A stretch of DNA of 64,000 nucleotides from assembly GCA_963682175.1 (NCBI GenBank), contig OY821772.1, forward strand, positions 12,516,743-12,580,742, given 5' to 3'. Shown in pieces: positions 12,490 through 24,351 of the stretch; the stretch's first letter is position 1; each line of letters starts with the position of its first letter. Source of the DNA: Triglochin maritima (taxonomy: Eukaryota > Streptophyta > Magnoliopsida > Alismatales > Juncaginaceae). A model generated the notes under the pieces. The model saw only the letters and a program-made list of their open reading frames with translations, did not search any database and was not told where the DNA came from. Made by a program: the position numbers and the translations under genes.

Positions 12490-12905
12490 GGTTATATAGT
12501 CTGGCGGAACTCGATGTTAGAGACACCAAGTTCACTTTTTTTAAAACAAACGCGGCATTAGTGATGTCGAGTTTTGCCTTAGAAACACAACATCCAAGAT
12601 GCCGAATTCATTATGAATTCCCAAACTACCTCCACATTCAAAGATGCAGCTAAAACATCAAAATAGAACTCGGTATTTAAAAGGTCGAGTTCTCCTTGAC
12701 AAAACTCGACAACCGTTACACCGTGTTCCGTTTACCCTACTGTCTGACTGCAAATTTTTCTAAGTGTTTAAACTCGACAATACGGACGTCGTGTTCAGGT
12801 ATGTAAAAGATGGCGTTAGCAACGTCGAGTTTTCTAGAATTTTTTTTCCTACAGAACTCAACGTCTCAGACGTTGAGTTCTATAAATATTAAAAAACAAG
12901 ACCCG
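12490..12905. repeat. Subterminal AACTCGACGTC-type repeats of MULE-1
   Basis: Near the MULE-1 right end, variants of AACTCGACGTC occur about eight times in both orientations, for example the palindromic pair around 12860-12885 and copies near 12695, 12770 and 12820. They sit upstream of the transposase, where Mutator elements carry transposase and promoter sites. Confidence 0.65.
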
Positions 12906-13017
12906 CCGTCACCACGTGTCGTAACTTGGTGACACCATGTCTACTCTGACAAAATATTTTAAACCAGGTTTTTTTGTGGAAAAATTAATTTTATTTCAAT
13001 TTTTTCCCTAAAATTAA

Positions 13018-13311
13018 CGATGGATGTATGCAAAAATAATGAATTCTTAAAGTTTAGGCAGCAAAGTGACATCCGGCATAATTCGGTGGAAAATTGTAAT
13101 TAACCTTGATTTTTTTTATATTCTTTGTCGGTTTAAACATCGGATTTTGCAATGCTTGTCACCTCACTTTTATTTAAGGTTTGGAACATTTCAGTTGATG
13201 GGTTGTCTGTGCACTCCGAGGGAGGACACCAACGTGATGAAGGAAGTGAAGTTTTGAATCAAACTGGTGGACGAGGAAGTCGACGATGGCAAACCGCTAC
13301 CCCATGTCAGG
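13018..13311. other. Unassigned sequence between MULE-1 and the hAT MITE
   Basis: An open frame near 13230-13319 reads acidic residues (VDEEVDDGKPLPHVRAL) across the MITE insertion site and could be a gene fragment. I do not recognise it. Confidence 0.25.
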
Positions 13312-13319
13312 GCTTTGAG

Positions 13320-13475
13320 TAGTCCATGGACACGGCCCAACCCGTTAAAAATTTATATTTATTTTTTATTTTTAAAATACTTCCAAAAATATCTTCAAAA
13401 CTACCTAAAATATTAAATAAATATAAAATTTACCGGGCCCGACCCCCTGAGAAACGGGCCGGGTACCCAAGTCTA
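13320..13475. mobile_element. hAT-type MITE, 156 bp (hAT-1)
   Basis: It begins TAGTCCATGGACACGGCCC and ends GGGTACCCAAGTCTA, imperfect inverted repeats. It is flanked by perfect 8-bp duplications GCTTTGAG (13312-13319 and 13476-13483), the hAT length. It contains GGCCCAACCCG/CGGGCCCGACC-type GC blocks around an AT-rich core and has no coding capacity. Confidence 0.85.
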
Positions 13476-14438
13476 GCTTTGAGGTCATCAGTCCATTGAT
13501 TTTCAAAAAGCTAGTGGAGGCGCTTTCGTGCAGCAATGTCCCTTTGAAGTTAAACCCACCTTTGAAGTTACATGGAGGATGGACTTTGTAGTTTTTAGAG
13601 TAGCGGTAAGGGTATGATCTGCTGAGCCCGCAAAAAAAAGTGCAAAATAACATGGATCAGTGGAAGGGAATTTATTTCGTTGGGATCGATTGCAAGGAAC
13701 GAAATGACTTGCTTTTCTTTAGTTCGGTCCTGCTTGCCGTAGATATCGGAGCTCCGCTTCAATACTTGGAAAGTTCGAACTGAACATTGAGACATATTAC
13801 GTTGGGTCGGATTCAAAATATTGAATTCAAATAACAAAAAAAGATTATATACGACTACGTTAAACAAATATCGAACACTTTAGAAAACTGTATGATATGA
13901 ATTAATCTTAATGCATTCTAATAAGAGATTAGAAAAAGATGAGAGAGTCGCGTGCAAACAATTCATGGTTTCAATCCAGTTCGTAGTATAAAATGAACAC
14001 CTACGGTAGCTTCCAACAGAAAAGAGAAACAAATAGCATCAGTTTTCACTGACTAGGAATGACCAAAATCAAACAGATTCACATTAAGTTGGTAACTTAA
14101 ATCACCATGACATTTTCACAGATTCTAAAGATATTCATTAACAAATCTTTTATAAATGACACGTTTGAAATCCTATGTTAAACTTTCACCATTCAAACGC
14201 AACCTTAAAGGTCAAAGTGGAATTTACAACCTCAAATCCGTTGCTGGAGTGTTACATTTCTAAAATCGATCTTTAGAAGTGGAAAAAGAAAATGTACAAG
14301 CTAGAGTATCTGTTCCATTCTGCTGCAACCAAGCATGCTTCGGAAGAAAGAAATTGGACAAGAAGTTAGTCGTCGGAATCTAATAGAGGAGAAAACAACA
14401 TTAGATCTTGTGGGTGTAGAAGCAAAAACATTAGGCTA

Positions 14439-14474
14439 TTAGAGTGCATCATCTCCGTCTCCTGAAGCATATAT
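14439..14474 (-). other. Possible last exon of the BBX gene (speculative)
   Basis: On the minus strand a good acceptor (TTTCATGCAG) precedes 11 codons, IYASGDGDDAL, and a TAA. The phase matches a donor-like GTAAAT at 16708, two codons after the TGA of BBX exon 2. It would be coding only if that TGA were sense; otherwise it could be a 3' UTR exon. Phase agreement is the only support. Confidence 0.25.
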
Positions 14475-15740
14475 CTGCATGAAAGTAAAAAAAATGTCTC
14501 AAGTTAGTAAACTGCAGGGTGAGTTGTCGAGACATGTCGTGGTTTTAAGGCCTAACTCTGAATTCAACAGCACAAAATTCAAATTTCACTCAGATCATTC
14601 ATTATTTTTTGGAAAATCTGAGAAGCACAAAACTGTATAGTTATCGACGACACTGCTTTAAGTAAAGCTATACATGGATAGTCCAATGGATACTATTAGT
14701 TTACCAGTCCGGTGGAAGATTTGGGTATTTACCGTCCTGCAAACCTCAATGAGCTGATGGAACCCCTTAATGTTGATGATTAATCGAAGTTTGAAGCAAC
14801 TTTTTATTTCTCGATTCTAAAGTCTAAGAATCCATGCTTAAGTCTTTCCAAACAGTTTGATATTTTCTGATAATAATAATTCCAGATAAATAACTTTCTA
14901 ATGTTGTGGTTACCAAGTCACAACTAATCTAAAATTAGTATAAAAAAGTTCTATATTTCTAAGGGGAAAGCAAATCTAAAAGAAATGCGCTAAATAATTA
15001 AATCTATATATACCAAAGAAAACACATAAGATAACCAAAATAAAAAATATCAACTGCAGGGGATATGAGACCAAGCACCATCTAGTTTGGCTCCCGTGAA
15101 AAGGAAGTTGATACCAGAAAGTGAGAAAAAACAAATTGATGAAAAGTTTCAGGAATTTGTAATGATATGTTGTATAAAAATGTACTTGACACATAACTAT
15201 TTGTTCAGACATACATTGCAATTTTTACTGAATGACCCCTGAAAACACATACCTACCACAAAAAAAGGATTTCAAATAGGCTAAATCAATTATGAGGAAA
15301 TATTTAAAGAAAGCAATATTTTTATGATGAGTGACCAAACCCCTTGATCGGAATTTCACTTCGCAGAAAGCAGCTTGCTTTTTTGCCCATCAATAGCATT
15401 ACTAGGAGTCCAGGACAATGGTAGAAAGACAGGGTAGAGCTGTCCTACCATCTTATGGGAGACTGTCAGGGATGGACCCAACCTTGGACCCCAAATAAGC
15501 CACCTAAGGGCAAATCCTTGTATTTTTCTTTCATAAAATGATTTCTGTCCTGAAATCATTTAACAAGCAGAGCTCACGTACGTCCAAGAAGGGGGTTAGA
15601 AGATTGGCACGTAAGTCATTATCCATCTAAATAAGGAGACGCCTACCCACTTTCTTTGTTCCTAATTACTCTTTCAGACTTCCAGGAAAATGAACTCATA
15701 GAAAAACATTAGGAGCAACAGTATGAGCGAAAAGAAGGCA

Positions 15741-15960
15741 AAGGAAAAAGTAACCAACCTATGTCTATGAAACATATGGCAAGAACAGATAGGAAAGAGA
15801 TAAACTGCAAGTCCACATCAGGGGAAAAAATACCAACCAAAAGGTATGAAGGAAAAAGTAACCAACCTATGTCTATAAAACATATGGCAAGAACAGATAG
15901 GAAAGAGATAAACTGTAAGTCCACATCAGGGGAAAAAACAAAAGCAACCAAAAGGTATGA
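15741..15960. repeat. Two-copy tandem duplication, unit 108-112 bp
   Basis: Units 15741-15848 and 15849-15960 begin AAGGAAAAAGTAACC and share the phrase GGCAAGAACAGATAGG. They differ by a few substitutions and a short insertion near the end of the second unit. Non-coding, function unknown. Confidence 0.9.
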
Positions 15961-16711
15961 ACCACATGCAACAAACAAGTAGGTCAATGATCAGGAGCTC
16001 AGAGCATAGTAACATGAGAATTTGAATGGCCATGCTGTGACATGTATGTTGTTTTGAATCTTCTATAGGTAGGAGACCTCAGCTGTGATGAGGTAGTCTT
16101 TATGCCTTTAGAAGATCAAACCACCCACCTTAGATATGTCCAAAGGAGGGTAGGGGAGAGCATTAGTGGTCCAGAAGGCATTGCTATTAATTTATTATTC
16201 ATCTAAAGCAAGAGAGATCAAACAAAATTAGTGTATACTTAATTATTCTATCACTCTATGCATTGGCATTTTCTAATGAACTGATAAAATAACTAGTGCA
16301 ATAAGAATCCTCAGATTTTGGATTTCATTCAGAAAGTGTGACGTGAACAGAACCAATTCAAAGGCCCAATAGGAATCTTCTTTCATTTAATGCACACTAG
16401 AAGCATAAACAGAAGGCCAAATGCCAACATTTGATACTGAGGTCCCTTAGGCTTTCACCTTTAAGTTACTCGAAAACAACTCCTCATTTGATCTTTTTGA
16501 GAAGTAATACGTCACCTGGAGGTGTTAGGTAAGGAATTCATGTATGCTTGTAAATATTGACAGACGGGTGATTTAACTTCTGCGCTAAATTCATTAACAT
16601 GATCAAACTAGAATACAACGAAAATGAGAGATACGGGAGAATCAAAACTGTCAACAAGGAAGACACACGAGAAGATGAATTTGAAACAATCAAAACTCGA
16701 GCATTTACCGG

Positions 16712-18409
16712 TCAAATTGGAGGTGTGCCAGATCCAGACAAGGTGAAGATAGTGGATTGAGAAATGTTGTTTCTGGAGTCCTCTTCCAGATGGAATTTAT
16801 TCACAACTCTCCTTTTATCCTTCGTTGGCTGCAAGACGTTGTTTGTAGCTCTCGCCACATCTGTGGCGGCTTCAGCAAGAGAAGGTTCGGCATGAGACGT
16901 ATGCTGCAAAGACGACACACTGGGGAAATCTTCCTGCAAAACATGTATCATCTGAATGTGAAGAAACAAGAAGATAAAACAGTGAAACAATGAAAACAGA
17001 ACATTCTTAAACAAGGCAAGACCTCCATCATCAATTATCATCAATATTCAGTTATTCACAACTCATCAATATTCTCTCTTTTGTTTTAAAGCAGTCAAAG
17101 AAAAGAAAAAAGAACACATCAGCTCTCCTCAATTCTCACAACAGATCCAAAATAAAACAATATAAAATACTATAAAAATAAAAAATATACATAATGCTAG
17201 AAGCCTGGAACAAATAAATTCTCCCTGATCCGAAACTTCCCCCAAAAATATACTTTGTAAAAGAAGCACCCAAATTGAAGAAACAACACATCAATATCCT
17301 TATTCACCCCAACCATAACCACTAACAAAATCCATTTGTTTTGCTTGGTCAAAAAACAATTAGAGATTCTTGCAGAATGGCAACTTAGGGACGGTTAGAT
17401 ACCAACCAATTGAAATTTGCAATTCATATTGCAAACAATTATAATTATTTGGGGCTTAGGTGAGTTTACATTGCCTCTTCAAGAATAAATTCATCTTCTC
17501 CTTAAAAAAACATATTATTTTAAAAGAAAGGCATACAAATTGAAGAAAAACCACATCAAATCTGCCCCAATCGCAACCCCTAACAACAACAAGAAAATAC
17601 ATCTCAACAGAAGAAGGAAAAAAAAATCAAATTTCATAAGAAGAAGAAAAAAAAACTCTGCCCCATCCCGAAACCCTTGCAACAAAAAAAGAAAAGCAAT
17701 TTTCACAGAAAAAACACTAGAATTGAAATAAACACTCATCAATTTTGCCTCATCCAGAAACCCTAACAAAAATACACATTTTTTTACAGAAAAAAACACA
17801 TCAACACTGCCTCATCCAGAAATCAAACGACCAAAAACACACTTTTCTTACCACCAAAATCAAATAAAAAACGCATCAACCCTGCCTACCAACAAAAAAA
17901 AACAATTTTTCACAGAAAAAACCCTAACAATCCCCCAAAACTACCATTTTCAGTTTTCCACCGAAAACCCCAAATCAAAAAAAAATCTCAAAAATCCAAA
18001 CCTGATCCTCCTCTCCTCTCCTCCGCTTCCTCCCCTCCTCCTTCTCCTCCTCCTCCTCATCCTCCTCCTCCCCACTCTCCCCTTCCCCCTCCCCGGGCGG
18101 CGGCGTCCCCATCCCGTCCTTCCACGGCACAACCTGCTCTTCCCCTTCCCCCTCCCCCTCCCCTTCCTCCTCACACCTCCCACACCGCGCCCCCGCCACC
18201 GTCAACCTCGACCCGGACGCCGACCACGGCGTCGGGGCTGAGCAATCCGCGCAGAGAAGCACGCGAGCGTGGCGCGCGACCAGGAAGTTGGCGGCGTGGA
18301 CCTTCGCGTCGCAGCGGAAGCAGAGCGTCGCCGCGTCGGACGGGCAATGGAGGTCCGCCGGGAGCGCGCAGAGCGCGCAGGGGAGCCTTGCGGTCGTCGT
18401 GGTTGGCAT
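16712..18409 (-). CDS. B-box zinc-finger protein, clade V, BBX28/29-like
   Basis: The only host gene recognised. BBX proteins of this clade act in the nucleus as light-signalling cofactors that bind other regulators through one B-box. Exon 1 is 18409-18002 (136 codons). The intron is 18001-16934 (GT-AG, phase 0). Exon 2 is 16933-16712, giving 209 residues. Zinc ligands are in order: C11, C14, C22, D25, C30, C33, H38, H47. After them come TPW (60-62), a C-x2-C pair (76, 79), the clade phrase QVVPW (92-96), a long Glu-rich acidic stretch and KRRR (128-131), a likely nuclear signal. The single B-box and QVVPW separate it from CONSTANS-like proteins; no CCT domain is seen. The ATG at 18409 lies in good context next to the B-box. 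Exon 1 is GC-rich and its strand is CT-rich. Exon 2 is less certain and I cannot match it to a known C-terminus. Confidence 0.8.
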
Positions 18410-18737
18410 CTCCGGCGAGGGGTTCGGTCGGAAGACGGGAGACGGGATGGTGAAGGGGGGCTTTAATTGGATAGCGATTAATAGGATAATTAATTTTAAT
18501 AGTGATTTAATTTAACAATTTTGATCCGACCTCTTAACTATATTAACCAAGTGGAGGCAAGATAAGTGAGTAAGCAGTTTGACCATACTCCCTGATATAA
18601 ACTTATGCGATGTTTGGATGTTAGGATTATGTAATAATCTTATTTTTCCATCTCCAGCATCCAAACACTCCAAATATATATACCTAAATTATTGAAAACT
18701 TCAAAAAAGAAATTTTTTCAGATCATGCGAAGATTTA
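18410..18737. promoter_or_regulatory. Upstream region of the BBX gene, up to MULE-2
   Basis: Only about 330 bp separate the BBX start codon from the MULE-2 left terminus. The region is AT-rich beyond 18460. No single TATA or light-responsive element can be assigned with confidence. MULE-2 therefore replaced or displaced any more distal promoter. Confidence 0.4.
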
Positions 18738-18865
18738 GGGGCTACTATTCGTCGCCAGAAAACTACTTAAATCGTCCTAAAAATTACATTTTTACACTCA
18801 TTTCGTCCCGTGTCTTTAAACAAAATTTTTCACTCAGTTTTACTCACATTCCTAGTACCAACACT

Positions 18866-20350
18866 ATGAAAATGTCTGACGAAGCACCTGGATCCGGCGA
18901 GGTAACGGAAACGGAATTTTTTTCCGACTCGGGCGTTTGGCTAAGACGCCTCCACCATGGTCGAGGCGTCTTAGCGAAGCGCCTCCACTAACGTGGAGGC
19001 GTCTGGCTAAGACGCACCGTTTTTTGTTTTTTTTTTAATTTCTGTAAAATTAATTTTTTTCAGGTTCCGTTGCAAGATTTTCGGTGGTGATAGAGTAGAT
19101 TACAGTGAGTTTTTTGATAGTAAACAAATATTTACAACAATCGAGGAAGCTTGTAAATGGGCGAAACAAGTTGCAATAAGTTGTATTGTTTTTGGTTATA
19201 TCATCATACAAACCAAAAGCAGATAACCAGATGGATTGTTACCTGAGATGTGATCGCAAACATGAAATGAGTTCTCGTGATACGAGTATTGCATTGCGAA
19301 ACAACACAAAAAGAAAAATGTTGCGGTTGTCGTTTTTTGGTAAAAGTAGTTGAGCGACGGGATCATGATGGATGAGTCGTTGTTTCTAATAGCACCTATG
19401 GGCAACACAACCATGCACTTGCAGTTTATTCAGAGGGTCACCAACAGGTCAGCAGATTTAGTGCTGGGGCCAAGCAAATTGTTCGTGATATGACACAGGC
19501 ACAAGCAAGATCACGTAACATTTTGTTGGCGGTAAAGGAGAAATTCCCGGAGGATAATCTCAATCAAAGACACATTTATAACTTGAGAGAGTACATAAGG
19601 AGGACGAAATCTGAAGACAGGAATCCCACTCAGCAGTTTCTCAGTCAGCCAGTGCAGTATAACTATTTGCATTGGATTGTGACAGATGAAGAAACTAATG
19701 TCCTCACTCACGTATTTTTGGCACATCCGACTTCAGTTCAGTTGTTGCGTACATACCCATTCGTAATCTGCATGGATTCGACGTATAAGACGAACAAGTA
19801 CAAGATGTCTTTGTTTGAGATAGTTGGGGTTACTCCAACAAACATGAATTTCCTCGTCGGATATGCGATTTTGAAGGATGAGGCCGAGTCTAGTTACCGG
19901 TGGGTGTTGGAGAGGTTGCGAGATCTGTTATTGAATATTGTTAGCCCGACTGCAATAATAACGGACCGGGAGATGGGTCTGATGCGACCAGTGGCAGAGG
20001 TTTTTCCTGAGTCTGCTCATTTACTTTGCACCTGGTATATCAACAAAGACCCTACGCATACCATGTATTCGGCAAGAGCAAACAACTTGCAGAGAGTTTT
20101 AGGCGTGGAAAGTGGATGAGAGTTATGGTTTCTTATTCACAGACGGATTATGATAGATCAGTCTGTAATCTGAAAGATTCTTTCAAGTCTTGGCCAGTGC
20201 TCACAGAGTATGTGGAAGACACATGATTGATGCATAAAGAAAAGTTATTCATTTCGGCAACACTACGAACTGCATGGTGGAAAATGCACACTCGGCTCTG
20301 AAAGAGTGGATCACTACATCGACTGCCTCTCTCGAACTATCTTTGTTGTT
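18866..20350 (+). pseudogene. MULE-2 transposase, degraded
   Basis: Transposase of the MULE superfamily. A short first exon (18866-18901, MKMSDEAPGSGE) ends at a GT donor. The intron (18902-19063) carries GC-rich GGCGTC repeats and ends TTTTTTTCAG. The following N-terminal half (19064-19490) is broken by frameshifts but retains EEACKWAKQVA and an HNHALA zinc-ligand phrase. The catalytic half is open from 19490 to 20119 with FVICMDSTYKTNKYKMSL (first Asp), AIITDREMGLM (second Asp) and an HLLCTWYINKD block. Beyond 20119 the frame breaks, but HFGNTT-x-CMVENAHSALKEW is readable near 20250, the usual third-acid region. It is dead as read, and clearly the element's own transposase. Confidence 0.8.
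18925..19020 (+). repeat. GGCGTC-type repeats in transposase intron 1 of MULE-2
   Basis: Within the first intron, GGCGTC/GACGCC words recur at least seven times in about 95 bp (GACGCCTCCACC, GAGGCGTCTTAGC, GGAGGCGTCTGG), partly as inverted pairs. The PMD gene's first intron at the other end carries a related GGGCGTC series (26757-26870). Confidence 0.8.
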
Positions 20351-20419
20351 ATTTAATATATATCACTAATCTAGATAGGGTTGAATAGATTATCTCCTAA
20401 TTTTGTTGTTTTAATGAAT

Positions 20420-20999
20420 TGTTATTTCTCTATCTTACAATGTCCGGACGAACTAACGTGGATAACTTCCCATATGTTGATAAACTGTCAGGAATCATTT
20501 TATCATTTCTGGAGAGGTGGAATGACGTACGTGCTGATGGCAACTGTGGATTTCGATGTGTTGCCGATGTCTTTCATGGTGGTCAAGACAACTGATCGTA
20601 CGCCCGTCGTGCGATTTCTAATGAGATAGGTGCACATCTTATTTATGAGAGTGTCTATTTCGGCAATGTGGTACAGGCTCGTCAACGAATTGATTGGGCG
20701 GGAGAGCTTGTGACGAGGATCATTATATGGAGGTTTGGGTCGACTTGTTCCCGATTCCTAATTTTTACAAGTGTGCGGTCATGTATTTTTCAATGGGAAC
20801 GGATGGTTCGTTGTTCCTGTATCTTACTATGCTACCTTGGGAGAGTCTGTCTGCCATGACGAGGCATGTCAGAGAGTTGGTCATTGCTCATTTAGGGAGT
20901 TACAGACATTTTATTCGTTTGAAATTAGCTGATGATTTCCCAGTACCTCCTATAGCGACCTTATGGTATCAAATGCGAGATGAGAGTGTTGTTGGATGA
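20420..20999 (+). pseudogene. OTU-type cysteine protease-like region of MULE-2
   Basis: OTU proteins are deubiquitinases. Downstream of the transposase the sequence encodes VRADGNCGFRCVA, the OTU active-site signature (Asp-Gly-Asn-Cys). A hydrophobic beta-rich stretch follows, then SYRHFIRL, where His is the family's catalytic base, and a DFPVPPIATLW tail. The frame starts near 20454. A TGA at 20593-20595 sits where related copies would carry Trp, with one further frame change near 20690. A stop after 20996 ends it. OTU domains are known passengers or C-terminal parts of some plant MULE proteins. Whether it was fused to the transposase by splicing or is a separate gene is not decided. Confidence 0.7.
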
Positions 21000-21359
21000 G
21001 AGGATCAGTACGAAAGTAGGATGATGTATTGGAACCGGTTACGTAGTACATTTTGATTGTAATTTGTAATGCATTTGTAATGTCTAATATATCATGTATT
21101 TGTACTTATATCGTGTTGTTCTTTTACCAGATTTTAAATTTAAGTATTAAAAATATGATATCTAAAGAAATAAGTAGAAGATATGTTCGTGAGAAATAAG
21201 TATTAAAAACACGATAGTTAAAGAAATAAGTAGAAAATATGTTCGTAAGAAATAAATAATAAGAGTACACAGATAAGCATAAGCAAATACCAACAAATGT
21301 AGTTAAAATGCAACATATAATAAAACGATAGTAAGAGCAAGTCAACTAAAGCTCAGCAT
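21000..21359. other. Spacer between convergent MULE-2 genes
   Basis: AT-rich sequence between the stop of the OTU region and the end of the PMD gene. It contains AAATAAGTAGAAAATATGTTCG repeated twice (21165-21250, imperfect unit about 60 bp). No gene seen. Confidence 0.5.
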
Positions 21360-21915
21360 CCGAATCATGGTCCGAAATGCCCAACTGGTTGTTCCAATCC
21401 TTGATGAGGCGATCTCAATCTGTACATGCAAGTCTCGTATCCTCAGCCAGCATCCTGTCTCTCTATCGCAAGAACGGATGCGTATACCGTATCGCCCTAC
21501 TCATCCACTGTCTGTAACATAAAAATTAGCGTACATTAAAAAAAATATACATTACAAATAAAATTAGATAAACTTACCGCATCGGCACATGTCATATCCA
21601 GTGGTTTCTCCGGTCTCGAAATGATACCGCGTACGATAAGTGGATGTGAGCACCTACCGAACCACTGCAAATAATCTGCATCACAAGTTGAGAGGTCGCG
21701 GCTATGACTCAAATCGTCCAGGTGAAGTCGTCCTACTCTCGGAAATGTCCTCCACACCGATTCCACAAACAAAACGCTATGTCTGACGTCGTACGTCGTC
21801 GCAGTCACAGACCGTACTGCATGCTCGGGCGTCAGGATGTCAACCGGAATCACCTGAACATAACCTAACTGGCGTAACACGCGATCAGGTAAAGAAGGCT
21901 CTGTGATATCCCTAT

Positions 21916-23268
21916 TGTTGGATCGTGTGGGTTATGGATCCACAATCTCTAATCACAATTAAGTCTAATTACCTACTTGTTTGATCTATCAAAGATATGC
22001 AGCGGAATCAAACAAACAAACAAGCAAGTAAAGAATAGAAATGCAAACCACAATGAGACGGTGGATTTTTATAGAGGTTCGGCCACCGCCTACGTCCTCT
22101 CTTGCCAGCTCCGCTCGGATCACCGAGCTCCGCTCACGACTTCACTAACCACTCCCCGTTCCGGGCCGGGAGAGAACGCCTTTACAAGTCTTCAAGCTCG
22201 TGAACAACCCTCGCCGAGCTTGACTCCTCCTCTCACAATCCGAGAGGATCACTTCGGGCTCTCACCGAAGTCTATACTAGATGTCTTGGGCTTTCACCAA
22301 GACCATTGCTTTCTTTCACAAACAATGAGTGGAACAATACTCTCTAAACTTGAGCACACTTGAGTAGAATATGGAATTGATTACTAAGTGTGGAAGGTTT
22401 TGTGCTTTTGAGTGTGTGAAGCTTCTCTCTAATGTTGGGGACAAATAGTAGTAGGAGAGTTGTGTTAAAATGTGTTTTACAACTCTTTATATAGACATTA
22501 AAGAGAATAAAGCCGTCGGGATTGATTGGGTATGAGTTGGTGTAAGATACACAAAACAGAAACCTGCAAGACCCAATTCTGCCTAAAACGGTCGACCGAA
22601 ACGGGTATGTCGTTCGACCGTTTGGTCAAAATTCAGCTTTGACTTGAGTTCACTTAAGTTAACGGTCGAACGGGCTCAGGGGATTGGTCGACCGAATAAG
22701 TCCAGACACTTCTGGGAGACCAAATTGTGTTTGTTCGGTCGACCGCTAGGAAAGTTTCGGTCGACCGGATGTTTGGTAATTTTGGGGTATTTGGGAATAA
22801 TACGAATATGACCGTTGGGTATAATACGACAAAACAAACAGTCATGTGACACGTGTGAACGGTCGAACAAAAAGGTTTAAACAGCCGACCATTTTGGTCC
22901 AGGCAGTTCAAGTATTGTTTAGGTGTTTTCCAGTTTTAGTTTGGATGATCTATTGAAGTCCAAATTATGTGAAATTTTGTGTGTGACTTCTATAGGGAAC
23001 CTAGTGTGTGGTTGAGTAGTTTTTAGCTCAAGTATGCTCAATTTACACAAGTTCCTAAGACTCAAAGAAAATACAAAATACATGTCTTCAAAAGAGCTTG
23101 ATTACATGTCTTGACTTGATTTCATTTCTTCCTTGAGTCTTGATCACCTGTAGAGGTTAGCACAAAACAATATATATGAAATGCAACATGTGTGTTACTC
23201 TACATGATCATAATTAAGATTAGGTTGATTAAATCATCAAAACATAGATTAAGGCCAAAAAGCCAACA
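21916..23268 (-). mobile_element. Solo LTR (sLTR-3) inserted in the PMD gene
   Basis: A 1353-bp solo LTR in minus orientation, of the same family as sLTR-2. Its ends are TGTTGG...CCAACA in plus coordinates. It is flanked by perfect duplications CCTAT (21911-21915 and 23269-23273). CGGTCGACCG palindromes occur between 22588 and 22866 (three exact copies and several variants). Removal with one duplication restores a continuous PMD frame across the site. Confidence 0.9.
22588..22866. repeat. CGGTCGACCG palindrome cluster in sLTR-3
   Basis: Three exact copies and at least four variants occupy the same LTR position as the sLTR-2 cluster. The motif number and spacing differ between the two LTRs although the surrounding LTR is alignable. 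Confidence 0.75.
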
Positions 23269-24351
23269 CCTATAACGAATAACGCCCATAAATGTAGTCT
23301 TCGGCACAGCTACAACAGGCTTAGGACCATACGGCAACCACTCTACCTAAGTGTTTATACGTTAATAATAATAAAGTTGAAATTTAAATAAACGTGAATG
23401 ATATATACATTATATACATGCGATATAGTACTGACCAATGGTATCTGGCTCCCTCGCCTCCAATAGGTCGTGTGGTCTGACTCTGGAACCACTTTTGTCG
23501 ACAAACAAGACGCAGCCTAGTAGTAAAAAGATGTAGGCAGTCATCTGCGTATCCTCAGTCTGTGGTGGTCGCCCTTGTCTGCAACAGTCGTCCACAACCT
23601 CGATACTAACACCACCGCCACTCCAAAGTGAGTTATCCCGTCCAAGACCCTCGAGGCTGACACCTAGCAACTTTGATACAAAAAACTTCAGCTCAGACGT
23701 CGGCGCCTGCGCACTGACCATACGACCCTCAATAGGAATGTGCAGAATCTGAAAGACGTCATGCAACATGATCGTCTGAAAGACGTCATACATAAGCCCA
23801 TGTGATTGAATAATAATAACATACACATTCATTCATTCATTCACACATGGCTTCTTCGGAACATATAAACTCATTTATCCATGCATAAGAGAACTTGAGC
23901 AACGCATGTACATATACTATATATTACTCGATTTAGTTTATCATGCATATCTAAATCAAACAATTCTAAAATCATTTGAAATCCATTAAAAATGATTTTA
24001 TGCATCCATAGTTCAAAACATAAAACATTTGAACCGTTGTTTATCCAATTTCCAAAAAAAAAATTAAAGAAAGATAAACATATGTTTTTTTCCGTTTTGT
24101 TGATTTCTTATAAAATAATCATTTAATTAAAAACGAAAATTCTATAAATTAGACATAAGTCTAAATTTTAATTCTAACATTCACATGATGTGTTTCAAAA
24201 CATTTAAAACTATCAAAAGAATCAATTAGAATTAAATCAACAAAACTATCGGAAAACTCGAAAAAGACATAGAACATGAATTGTTTCGATTGTAGATGGT
24301 AAATAAAATTAATTATATAGTCTAATAATTGAAAATATGAACTAAAAGCTC

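Larger units (their letters stand above)
8925..13008 (-). mobile_element. MULE-1: decayed Mutator-like element, minus strand
   Basis: Minus-strand MULE whose 3' part is cut by the ATH-1 insertion at 8924/8925. The right terminus ends ATTTTTTCCC at 13008; its reverse complement begins GGGAAAAAATTG, a common MULE end. The other terminus is beyond ATH-1. The nine bases after the end (TAAAATTAA, 13009-13017) are the expected duplication but cannot be paired here. It contains transposase remnants and a subterminal repeat block at 12490-12905. Confidence 0.7.
13484..16700. other. Gene-poor region downstream of the BBX gene
   Basis: AT-rich sequence without a recognisable protein. It includes the 108-bp tandem duplication at 15741-15960 and a possible terminal exon at 14474-14439 on the minus strand. 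Nothing else could be supported. Confidence 0.5.

Noticed and set aside
15709..15987. Minus-strand repetitive hydrophobic frame, possibly a two-repeat membrane protein
   Set aside because: It exists only because of the 108-bp tandem duplication; no homologue or context supports it.
17515..17799. Hydrophobic minus-strand frame resembling a membrane protein
   Set aside because: It lies within the A-rich intron of the BBX gene; low complexity gives Phe/Leu runs.
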